Assembly (NCBI GenBank): GCA_025357175.1
Contig: JANXPS010000191.1
Location: 1-10,128, forward strand
Reading direction: 5' to 3'
Source: Deltaproteobacteria bacterium
GTDB lineage: Bacteria > Desulfobacterota > Deferrimicrobia > Deferrimicrobiales > Deferrimicrobiaceae
Length of the DNA: 10,128 nucleotides
Below the pieces are notes generated by a model. The model was not told the DNA's origin, made no database searches, and saw only the letters and a list, made by a program, of their open reading frames with translations. Shown piece by piece: positions 1 through 6,028 of this stretch (its first letter is position 1; each line of letters starts with the position of its first letter). A program made the translations under genes and the position numbers.

Positions 1-1
1 C

Positions 2-1321
2 GATCTGCTCGATCAGGCGATTCACATAGTCCGCGGAATCCGCGAGGTTCGCATCGGCCGGGGTCCCGATGCCGACCTTCAGCTTCCGGATCCTTCCGTT
101 TCCCGCCTTCACGCACGGATATTCAGGGTTTGCGAACAATATTTCCTGTCCGATGCCAGCCGAAACGGGACCTTCGTCGAAAACGACAGGATCAGCCAAC
201 TCGCGCTTGATTCCAGCCAGACATTCCGTATCGGGCCTTACCGGATACATTTTCAGCGGTTCCACGAAGGCGGGAGCTTCGACGATATCCCGACAATGAT
301 CGACGGGGGTATTCCTGCTCCTCCCGTGATCGGTAAACCCTCCGGCAAAATGCCCCCCGCGGCTCCCGTTCACCCGCTCGGTATCGTTGGAAGAAGTCCC
401 GGCATTCAGAGCCTTCTTGGCAGCATCCGAAAAGTGGCCGCATCGGATGTCCCGATCCTGATCGAAGGCGAAACCGGATGCGGAAAAGAGCTGGTCTCGC
501 GCGGCATCCACGATTTGTCTGCCCGCAGGGGCCGTCCCTTTGTGGTGGTCAACTGCGGAGCGATTACCGCAGAACTGATCGAGAGCGAACTTTTCGGCCA
601 CGAAAAGGGGGCATTTACGGGGGCAACCTCGCAGAGGAAGGGGGCATTCGAGATCGCCGACTCCGGCACAATTTTCCTCGACGAGATCGGGGAACTCCCC
701 CTTTCGTTGCAGCCCAAGCTTCTCAGAATCCTCGAACAAAAGGAATTGAAGCGGGTTGGCGGCAACGAAACGATCGCTACCGATGTAAGAATACTGGCGG
801 CAACGAATCGAAACCTCCGCGAAGAGATCAAGATCAAGTCTTTTCGGGATGACCTATATTTCCGGATCAGCGCCATCACCCTCACCATCCCCCCACTCCG
901 TGAGCGGTGCGAAGACATCCCCTTTATCGCACGCCATTTCATCGAGTCCATGCGAGCACCCGCTTCACGGCCTGTTCCATCGCTGACTGACGATGCAGCG
1001 GCCTTCCTTTCATTGCAGAGCTGGCCGGGTAATGTTCGGGAACTACGGAATGCCGTGCAAAGAGCCGTCGTCATGTCCGAGGGCGACTCCCTTTCCAGTC
1101 TGGATTTCTCATTTCTAGGCTCTAGCGACTCCCCCTACATCAGCCCGGAGAACTGCGATTCCCTTTCCCGCTGGGAGCAATCCGAAAGGAAAAGTTTGCA
1201 GGCCGAACTCATCCGGCAGCACTGGAACAAAACCGCCACCGCGCGCGAACTCGGAATCGCCAAATCCACCCTTTTTGAAAAGCTCAAGAAGTACGCCATC
1301 AAGTCCCCAGAACCAGACTGA
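2..1321 (+). CDS. Sigma54-dependent enhancer-binding protein with N-terminal FHA domain (5' end cut by window)
   Basis: This is a transcriptional activator that would use ATP hydrolysis to open sigma54-RNA polymerase promoters. The frame has no stop from the left edge, and 439 residues are visible; numbering starts at the first visible codon. An FHA (phosphothreonine-binding) domain spans about residues 12-88, with its hallmarks GR at 19-20, Ser34 and His37 in the SxxH pattern, and NGT at 55-57. After a Pro/Gly-rich linker comes the AAA+ domain: Walker A GETGCGKE 156-163, the sigma54-contacting GAFTGA loop 203-208, Walker B GTIFLDE 222-228, the arginine-finger region RDDLYFR 282-288 and WPGNVREL 341-348. 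A Fis-type helix-turn-helix sits at about 411-430 (NKTATARELGIAKSTLFEKL). The ATG at 296 is not the start, because the FHA codons precede it in frame. There is no response-regulator receiver domain, so control is probably through phosphothreonine binding. A sigma54 promoter follows 126 bp after its stop, so the pilus operon is the likely target. No clear terminator follows the gene. Identification is firm; the target is inferred. Confidence 0.96.
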   Translation, partial: DLLDQAIHIVRGIREVRIGRGPDADLQLPDPSVSRLHARIFRVCEQYFLSDASRNGTFVENDRISQLALDSSQTFRIGPYRIHFQRFHEGGSFDDIPTMIDGGIPAPPVIGKPSGKMPPAAPVHPLGIVGRSPGIQSLLGSIRKVAASDVPILIEGETGCGKELVSRGIHDLSARRGRPFVVVNCGAITAELIESELFGHEKGAFTGATSQRKGAFEIADSGTIFLDEIGELPLSLQPKLLRILEQKELKRVGGNETIATDVRILAATNRNLREEIKIKSFRDDLYFRISAITLTIPPLRERCEDIPFIARHFIESMRAPASRPVPSLTDDAAAFLSLQSWPGNVRELRNAVQRAVVMSEGDSLSSLDFSFLGSSDSPYISPENCDSLSRWEQSERKSLQAELIRQHWNKTATARELGIAKSTLFEKLKKYAIKSPEPD

Positions 1322-1375
1322 TTTCCGGACCTGCAGTCCTAATCCCGGACCCTTTCTAAGCCCTGACACCCCCCG

Positions 1376-1397
1376 ATATCGATTCATCTCCCGATAT
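1376..1397. promoter_or_regulatory. 22-bp dyad, candidate upstream activator site for the enhancer-binding protein
   Basis: A perfect 6-bp inverted repeat, ATATCG and CGATAT, is separated by 10 bp. The same stretch can also be read as a direct repeat of CCCGATAT (1372-1379 and 1390-1397). Its centre is about 86 bp upstream of the start site predicted from the sigma54 promoter, which is the usual range for enhancer sites of Fis-type activators. It lies in the non-coding gap, with no competing gene. The sequence and spacing are seen; the binding role is inferred. Confidence 0.4.
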
Positions 1398-1446
1398 TTC
1401 ACCGACATTTAAAGGTTTTTTGCCGTTTTGTCGCCCCAATCCTTCG

Positions 1447-1462
1447 TGGAACAGCTCTTGCC
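1447..1462 (+). promoter_or_regulatory. Sigma54 (-24/-12) promoter for the tad operon
   Basis: TGGAACAGCTCTTGCC fits the sigma54 consensus TGGCAC-N5-TTGCW, with one mismatch in the -24 box and C instead of W at the end. The invariant GG (1448-1449) and GC (1460-1461) are exactly 10 bp apart, as sigma54 requires. The predicted start of transcription is near 1473, giving a leader of about 29 nt before the Flp pilin. It sits directly downstream of a gene for a sigma54 activator, which strengthens the call. Confidence 0.8.
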
Positions 1463-1485
1463 TCCTGTTTCGGTCACTTAAACCC

Positions 1486-1493
1486 GAAAGGAG
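1486..1493 (+). promoter_or_regulatory. Strong Shine-Dalgarno for the Flp pilin gene
   Basis: GAAAGGAG ends 8 nt before the ATG at 1502. It fixes that ATG as the start rather than the in-frame ATG at 1514. It is one of the clearest ribosome binding sites in the operon, which fits a major pilin needed in high amounts. Confidence 0.75.
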
Positions 1494-1501
1494 TCACCTT
1501 T

Positions 1502-1750
1502 ATGCGCAAAAAAATGAGCTTTCGAAACCGGAACGGCCAGGGACTGACGGAATACATTATCGTCGTGGCCCTCGTGGCGATCGCAGCCATAGGGATCGTC
1601 AATATTTTCGGAAACCAGCTCAGGAACCAGTTTGCAACGATCATTACGGCCATGTCCGGCAGCTCTCAAGCCAAGGTCGAGTCGTTGGCTTCCGATGCGA
1701 AAAAAGAAGCCAACAAAAAATCTCTTTCAGACTATGCCGGTTCGAAATAA
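1502..1750 (+). CDS. flp: Flp-type (IVb) major pilin precursor
   Basis: This is the structural subunit of the Tad/Flp pilus. The precursor is 82 residues, the usual small size of the family. A short basic leader (MRKKMSFRNRNG) ends in Gly12, and the predicted cleavage site is G12|QGLTEY. Glu at +5 (residue 17) and Tyr at +6 (residue 18) form the diagnostic Flp Glu-Tyr pair. A hydrophobic helix follows over about residues 19-36 (IIVVALVAIAAIGIVNIF), then a polar tail of about 45 residues rich in Lys and Ser. The start is set by the Shine-Dalgarno at 1486-1493. It is the first gene after the sigma54 promoter. Processing needs a TadV/CpaA prepilin peptidase, which is not encoded in this window. 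The next gene overlaps its last codons. Only one Flp copy is seen here. Confidence 0.95.
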   Translation: MRKKMSFRNRNGQGLTEYIIVVALVAIAAIGIVNIFGNQLRNQFATIITAMSGSSQAKVESLASDAKKEANKKSLSDYAGSK

Positions 1751-2210
1751 CCGCGGAGGTGCAATCGTGGAATTCCTGATCGCTGGCACAGTACTCCTGT
1801 TGTTCATCTTCACGATAATCCAGTTGGCGTTCCTTCTGTCCGGAAAAGGCGCAGTCGAGACGGCGGCCCATTTCGGGGCTCGCAAGTTTGCCCTTTCCGC
1901 CCGAAAGAATATTCAAAAAGCAAAGGCATCCGCCCTCTCGGAGGCCTCCATGATCTGCCGTCATCGCATCGGTGGAAACTATACGAATCTCACCATGACA
2001 ACCCTCGAGTTCTTTGCGCCGGACGGGTCGCCGGCCGAGGGGGTGGCCAGGACCGGAGACGCCTACCAGGTCAACCTCTCGCACTGGGTTGAGCTTGTGG
2101 TCCCTTGGGCAAACAGAATCCTGTTCACGATCGTTCCAATCAAGAAAGTTCGCCTGGGGGAACGTTTCTACTTCATTTTCAATGCATCCCGCCTGGTAAC
2201 GGTCGAATGA
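1734..2210 (+). CDS. tadE: TadE-like pseudopilin
   Basis: This is a minor pilin-like protein of 158 residues, thought in this family to take part in Tad pilus assembly or adhesion. The N-terminus carries a pseudopilin motif, R7-G8|G-A-I-V-E13-F, with Glu at +5 from the predicted cut. A transmembrane helix follows over about residues 14-36. The rest is a mixed periplasmic region. The ATG at 1734 overlaps the flp end by 17 nt and keeps the processing site. An in-frame GTG at 1767 has a good GGAGG 7 nt upstream (1755-1759), but starting there would delete the cleavage Gly. That GGAGG is part of the codons for Arg-Gly-Gly and is probably coincidental. The start is therefore likely but not certain. 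The stop overlaps the next start (ATGA). Confidence 0.85.
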   Translation: MPVRNNRGGAIVEFLIAGTVLLLFIFTIIQLAFLLSGKGAVETAAHFGARKFALSARKNIQKAKASALSEASMICRHRIGGNYTNLTMTTLEFFAPDGSPAEGVARTGDAYQVNLSHWVELVVPWANRILFTIVPIKKVRLGERFYFIFNASRLVTVE

Positions 2211-3103
2211 ACAGGATTTCGCTGTATCCCAGGCAGATATGCCAAGCCCGACTCGGGAACCATGGGCAGGCGGTGTCGCTGTTCCTGGTGACCGCCGTCC
2301 TGCTCATGTCCCTTATATATTCTGCCGTGTACCTGTCACACCAGGGCGTATTGAAAATAACAGCGATCAACAAGATCGATTCTGTGGCAATTTCGGCTGC
2401 GACATGGGAAGCACGCGGGCTGAACCTGATCGCTGCCTTGAACGAAGGAGTTTACGAGTGCATCCGGCTGATTCGATGGATTTGTGCGATTTGGGCTGTT
2501 CTCGCAATTGCCTCCGCAACCGGCTACGGAGCCGCGATATTTTCAGCGTATTCGGATTATGCGGAAGACATTATCCGAAACGTATGGGAACGGGCAACGG
2601 AGCTGGCCGACTGGGCCGAGCGGGTCAAGGAGATGACACCCTCCCTGGTTCTGGCCGAGACCGCCGCCTTATCCGCCAAGCTTGGTGTGACCGGAGTCCT
2701 GACCCCCACCAACCCCGTCGGATCTCACGATAGCGAAGGCACCTTGGAACTGCACCTGAAAAAAGGGAAAAAAATCGGGATATCCGAAGCACTTGCTCCG
2801 ATTCTCGACCTGCTCGGTTCCGGGATCGGAGGCGCGGTGAAATCGATTCTAAACCCGATTCTCGCAGGCATCCTCGGGGCATCACAGGAACCGATTCGCC
2901 TCCTCATACCCGAGGACGACTTCGATCGGCGGCAGGTCGTTCGATTTTCCGGATACCGGGAGGCCGAAGGTTTATCCGTGCCTTTTATCGGTCCTTTGGG
3001 CCGACGCCGTTACGCTTTTTCGACCACTGCTCAGCCATACGGCGGCGGAAGCACCGAAATGACCTGGAAGTCACGATTATTCGAAACGGAGGACGACAAA
3101 TGA
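2207..3103 (+). CDS. TadG-like Flp pilus assembly membrane protein
   Basis: The protein has 298 residues and begins with the ATGA overlap on the previous stop. The more upstream ATG at 2105 lies inside the previous gene and is not needed. After a basic N-terminus, a transmembrane helix starts at the TadE/G-like motif G20-Q-A (about residues 21-45). The stretch NKIDSVAISAATWEARGLNLIAALN (about 55-79, written here in part) resembles the family region after the helix (NAADAAALAGA, and QARxLNLIA in delta-type homologues). A second hydrophobic segment lies at about 88-115, a helical middle follows, and another apolar stretch lies at about 194-225. The C-terminal region (about 270-291) with a conserved-looking TAQPYGG and W-K-S-R-L also resembles TadG-like proteins. 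Unlike its pseudopilin neighbours it has Leu rather than Glu at +5, so prepilin cleavage is doubtful. Its exact function is unknown; the family assignment is moderate. Confidence 0.75.
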   Translation: MNRISLYPRQICQARLGNHGQAVSLFLVTAVLLMSLIYSAVYLSHQGVLKITAINKIDSVAISAATWEARGLNLIAALNEGVYECIRLIRWICAIWAVLAIASATGYGAAIFSAYSDYAEDIIRNVWERATELADWAERVKEMTPSLVLAETAALSAKLGVTGVLTPTNPVGSHDSEGTLELHLKKGKKIGISEALAPILDLLGSGIGGAVKSILNPILAGILGASQEPIRLLIPEDDFDRRQVVRFSGYREAEGLSVPFIGPLGRRRYAFSTTAQPYGGGSTEMTWKSRLFETEDDK

Positions 3104-3579
3104 CCTCCGAACCCGGTCGCCGTTCCGGAAATGCCCTGGTCGAATCATTGTTCATATTCCCTTTGTTGTCGCTTATGTTGGTTGCCGTCTACGCTTCCGG
3201 GAATACGCTGTCGATGCTATCGACTGCCGAATCCGCATCGCACGCGGAAGGGTTAAGGGCCGCAAGACGGCAATCATCCGTCGCAGACAAGTGGAACAGC
3301 GCCTTTGCTGCTTCTGAAAAACCGTTCCGTTTTGACCAGTCCTCCGGGTCAGGCGCCAGACTTCTCCCCTCCCCCTTCCCTTCCTTGTCTGGACGCCAGA
3401 CATCCGCGGTCACTCTAGATCGCGAATGGGATCCATGGACGCGTTCCGCGCTACGAATCGACAAACAACGGATCGAACGGAAGGACGAATTGTCTGGCGA
3501 CTGCTGGGAAAATGGGACCGGATCGGGCCGAAAAATCCGGAATACGGTCAAATTGCTCGTCGGAACCGGTGTCCTCTGA
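3100..3579 (+). CDS. Second TadE-like pseudopilin
   Basis: The protein has 159 residues. The N-terminal motif S9-G10|N-A-L-V-E15 has the prepilin-type Gly and the Glu at +5, followed by a hydrophobic helix at about 16-40 and the helical segment STAESASHAEGLRAARR, as in TadE proteins. The rest (about 60-159) is polar, with two cysteine-poor, Ser/Arg-rich stretches and no recognised domain. The start is secure: ATG 3100 overlaps the preceding stop by 4 nt and has GGAGGA at 3088-3093, 6 nt upstream. The stop shares its last base with the next start (TGATG). It probably acts as a minor pseudopilin in the same complex as the first TadE-like protein; which of the two corresponds to TadE or TadF of the classic locus cannot be decided here. 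Confidence 0.82.
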   Translation: MTSEPGRRSGNALVESLFIFPLLSLMLVAVYASGNTLSMLSTAESASHAEGLRAARRQSSVADKWNSAFAASEKPFRFDQSSGSGARLLPSPFPSLSGRQTSAVTLDREWDPWTRSALRIDKQRIERKDELSGDCWENGTGSGRKIRNTVKLLVGTGVL

Positions 3580-4082
3580 TGAAACTATCGGTTTTATTAA
3601 TGATTACGCCAATCATGCTTATCGGGGCAATAGGATATTCCGCCAATCGGATTTTGAATGTTGGAAATTTTGAAGGGAACTCCATCCGTGTAGACGGCCA
3701 GGCATTCGACGGCTTGTCGAATGACGATTCGGACGATTCCTTACTGAAACACGCCCGTATTCGCGTTCTATCAGGCGTCGCCATCAGTAATCATGTCTCA
3801 GCCCACGATTCATTACGTATGGGCTTTCTACCAGACAGATTTCAAATGATGCACACATTATCCTTCGGAACAAAAGGATCCACGAACGAAATCATCACAG
3901 GGAACATCAGGAGCAAGACGTTCAATCGCGAGCCGCATTTTATGAATAACTGGGAATACCACCAGTCCGGCAATTCCGGAAAATCAGCCATTGCCATTCG
4001 TGACCAGAAAGGAATAAAGACCATTGTACTTATTAACCGGGATCGTGGAACGTTTCTCGCGTTTACGCAAAAGGGCACCTGA
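3579..4082 (+). CDS. Unrecognised exported or membrane-anchored protein in the tad operon
   Basis: The protein has 167 residues. I do not recognise a family. The start is the ATG in a TGATG overlap with the preceding stop; the longer frame upstream to 3426 only shadows that gene. Residues 2-22 (KLSVLLMITPIMLIGAIGYSA) form a signal peptide or anchor with a single Lys before the core, so the rest should be periplasmic or extracellular. The remainder has an acidic patch (NDDSDDS, about 48-54) and ends in a short beta-like core IKTIVLINRDRGTFLAF. There is no cysteine, so it is not a lipoprotein. Its position between the pseudopilins and CpaB, with coupled translation, suggests a component or chaperone of pilus assembly. 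The next gene starts inside its 3' end in another frame, a long overlap of 59 nt or, with the alternative GTG, 38 nt. Confidence 0.75.
   Translation: MKLSVLLMITPIMLIGAIGYSANRILNVGNFEGNSIRVDGQAFDGLSNDDSDDSLLKHARIRVLSGVAISNHVSAHDSLRMGFLPDRFQMMHTLSFGTKGSTNEIITGNIRSKTFNREPHFMNNWEYHQSGNSGKSAIAIRDQKGIKTIVLINRDRGTFLAFTQKGT
4008..4013 (+). promoter_or_regulatory. Shine-Dalgarno favouring a TTG start for cpaB
   Basis: AAAGGA lies 10 nt upstream of TTG 4024 and inside the preceding coding sequence. The other in-frame candidate, GTG 4045, has no comparable site close by, so this site is the main argument for the TTG. The nearby ATG at 4082 is out of frame. Confidence 0.45.
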
Positions 4083-4824
4083 TGCCTCGCGCTGGCTACC
4101 TCTTTTTGCCGGAATACTGATGACCTCGGCGGCCATCATGATGGCAAGATCCCGGATCGAAGCGGCGCGTCTTGACGTAATCGACAAATCGCGTCCGACA
4201 GAGATCGTGGTTGCTTCAAAACCGATTCATGCAGGTGATCCGTTTTCACCGGGGAACCTGGCAAAAAAAACGATCCCTGTTTCGGGTACCGGTAAAAGAA
4301 ACATCAAGTCAGAAGACTTCAATCTCCTTTTAACTGCAAAAAGCAAAAGCGAGATAGACCCCGGGGAACCCGTTCTTTGGACGGATGTGGACGAACCGTT
4401 TGAAGCAGCTGGCTTTTCGGAAATGATCCTGCCGGGCCATATGGCGTTGACGCTCGAGGCAGGATCAACATCCTCGTTTTCAGGGTTGGTCCGGACAGGC
4501 GACCGAATCGACTTCTTATGCAAATCCACGAACGAATGGATCCGTCGAATACAGGTCCTGTCGATCGACCGACACTACAACAGGTCTGGTGCAAGGGAAC
4601 CAGCCGAGGAAGTGTCCACGATGACTCTGTCGGTCACGAGCCAGGAGGGAGCAAAACTATCCTCCTGCAGTCGCGAAGGGACGCTTTCATGGTTTCTTCG
4701 AAACCCCACCGACAATACGATCGATCTGTTTCCTGCATCTTCCAAATCATCTAATAATTCCATCGAAATCTGGAAAGGCGGAATTCCGGAACCTGCCTTA
4801 CTGCAAACATGGTCGAAGCGATGA
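4024..4824 (+). CDS. cpaB: CpaB/RcpC, periplasmic Flp pilus assembly protein with SAF domain
   Basis: The protein has 266 residues when read from TTG 4024. It is an inner-membrane-anchored periplasmic partner of the secretin in Tad systems. A basic N-terminus is followed by one transmembrane helix at about 24-41. An SAF-type domain follows at about 58-122: IVVASKPIHAGDPFSPGNLA, then a GEPVLWTDV end. The CpaB/RcpC C-terminal domain spans about 136-235, with the typical GHMALTLEAGS...SGLVRTGDRIDFL pattern and a later VTSQEGAKLSS...LSWFLRNPTDN, matching the family's TLAV...LALRNP.D region. The start is uncertain between TTG 4024 (with Shine-Dalgarno) and GTG 4045 (without). The gene contains a run of eight A at 4263-4270. 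It overlaps cpaC by ATGA. Confidence 0.9.
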   Translation: MYLLTGIVERFSRLRKRAPDASRWLPLFAGILMTSAAIMMARSRIEAARLDVIDKSRPTEIVVASKPIHAGDPFSPGNLAKKTIPVSGTGKRNIKSEDFNLLLTAKSKSEIDPGEPVLWTDVDEPFEAAGFSEMILPGHMALTLEAGSTSSFSGLVRTGDRIDFLCKSTNEWIRRIQVLSIDRHYNRSGAREPAEEVSTMTLSVTSQEGAKLSSCSREGTLSWFLRNPTDNTIDLFPASSKSSNNSIEIWKGGIPEPALLQTWSKR

Positions 4825-6020
4825 CAAACCGGAGACTGATCGAATTCCTGCTGGCGCTCCTGCTTTTCCAGACCGGCCTTTCGTCTTCTGAAGCCACCGC
4901 CGGTGGCACGATTCGATTGCAGGCCGGTTTTCAAAAGGTGATCGAAAGCAGGGGAACCTCGAGAATTTCAATCGGCAACCCGGATCTCCTGGAGGCAAGG
5001 CCTTTACCCGGCGGGAACGGAATCCTTGCAGTCGGGAAAAAAGGAGGAGAAACAGACCTTGTCGTCTGGGACAAGGCCGGGAAAACGGAGTGGAAAATTG
5101 AAGTATTACCGCCTGCTGTTGATGGTTACGATGAAACCGTTTCTTTCGCCGGCAATTTTCCGGGCGTGCGTGTAACCGTTTCCGGAAAAACAATATTGAT
5201 GAAAGGAATGGTCTCATCCGCAGACGAAAAGAAATTAATCGAATCGTTTGCGACGAGCCATCCCGGAACTCTTTCAAGAATTTCACTTTCTGAGGAAGTT
5301 AAAAAGCTCCTTTCGTATGATTTGAAAATACTGGAAATCAGCAAGGGTTCATCCACCCAGATCGGTCTCAGGTTTCCCGACGCGCTATCAGCAACCGCGG
5401 CATGGACGGGAGGGGGTGCCGTGTCGGTTTTCACCGTGGGGTCCCAATTCGAGACCCGATTGAACATGCTCATGGCCGATGGAAAAGCGCGGATACTTGC
5501 AAATCCGAGGATCGTTTGCGAAAGCGGGTCTTCGGCGGATTTCCTGGCGGGTGGAGAAATACCGATCGTCTTGATCACGGCCGAATCGCGAAAGGTCGAA
5601 TGGAAAACCTATGGGATCATCCTGAAACTTTCCCCGACCATCAAGGGAGACAACACCATTTCCACCCGGGTAACGGTCGAGATCAGCACGATTGATCACG
5701 GAAGCGGCTCTTCCGAGATACCGGCATTTTTGACAAGGCGTGTAACGACGGCATTTTCAACCCCGGCCGGCACGACGGTCATGCTTTCCGGGCTCGTAAA
5801 AAGTGAAACAGCCAAAGATGTTGCACGAGTTCCCCTTCTCGGCCAGATCCCGATTCTGGGTGAATTATTCAAATCCAGAAGCTTTCGCGAGAACCAGACC
5901 GAATTGGCGATATTCATCACCCCGTCCGATCTGGTTGAAAACGGGTCCGAAAAGAACACCGAGTGGGAAGATAAATCCCGGCAGATCGCGGAATCCATGC
6001 ATTTTCATCTGGTCGATTAG
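4821..6020 (+). CDS. cpaC: CpaC/RcpA, outer-membrane secretin of the Tad pilus
   Basis: The protein has 399 residues. It forms the outer-membrane pore through which the Flp fibre leaves. A signal peptide (about 1-27, cut near ATA-GG) is followed by the pilus N-terminal domain at about 30-95 (LQAGFQKVIES, ISIGNPDLLEA, ILAVGKKGGETDLVVWD). A BON-like segment follows at about 106-150 (VRVTVSGKTILMKGMVSSADE), then the secretin domain at about 165-368. Marker patterns are ILANPRIV 225-232, GGEIPIV 244-250, the VARVPLLGQIPILGELF block 335-350 and TELAIFITPSDL 360-371. I chose ATG 4821, which gives the ATGA overlap seen at neighbouring junctions and a normal signal peptide; ATG 4809 adds only four residues. 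It is on the short side for the family, with little between the BON-like part and the secretin core. It acts with CpaB. Confidence 0.95.
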   Translation: MTNRRLIEFLLALLLFQTGLSSSEATAGGTIRLQAGFQKVIESRGTSRISIGNPDLLEARPLPGGNGILAVGKKGGETDLVVWDKAGKTEWKIEVLPPAVDGYDETVSFAGNFPGVRVTVSGKTILMKGMVSSADEKKLIESFATSHPGTLSRISLSEEVKKLLSYDLKILEISKGSSTQIGLRFPDALSATAAWTGGGAVSVFTVGSQFETRLNMLMADGKARILANPRIVCESGSSADFLAGGEIPIVLITAESRKVEWKTYGIILKLSPTIKGDNTISTRVTVEISTIDHGSGSSEIPAFLTRRVTTAFSTPAGTTVMLSGLVKSETAKDVARVPLLGQIPILGELFKSRSFRENQTELAIFITPSDLVENGSEKNTEWEDKSRQIAESMHFHLVD

Positions 6021-6024
6021 GAGG
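6019..6024 (+). promoter_or_regulatory. Shine-Dalgarno of cpaF overlapping the cpaC stop
   Basis: AGGAGG overlaps the cpaC TAG stop and ends 4 nt before ATG 6029. It is a perfect core match and, apart from the flp site, the strongest independent ribosome binding site in the operon. It follows one of the few junctions without a reading-frame overlap. Confidence 0.7.
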
Positions 6025-6028
6025 GCAA

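Noticed and set aside
296..298. ATG as the start of the sigma54 activator
   Set aside because: The same frame continues upstream to the window edge and encodes a clear FHA domain.
406..1074. 222-residue open frame on the minus strand opposite the activator
   Set aside because: It lies wholly antisense to the conserved AAA+ domain; its sequence is low-complexity Ser/Arg-rich without any domain, as expected of a shadow frame.
1327..1339. GGAC-CTGCA-GTCC hairpin as a terminator of the activator gene
   Set aside because: It has only four base pairs and no following T-run.
2105..2206. Upstream ATG extending the TadG-like protein by 34 residues
   Set aside because: It lies inside the TadE-like gene, the extension has no membrane or domain features, and the ATGA at 2207-2210 is the operon's usual junction.
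4263..4270. Run of eight A in cpaB as a slippage or frameshift site
   Set aside because: The run encodes a plain Ala-Lys-Lys stretch and the frame on both sides gives continuous CpaB sequence; no second frame product is evident.
5126..5578. 150-residue minus-strand frame inside cpaC
   Set aside because: It is antisense to the conserved secretin and shows no start context or domain.
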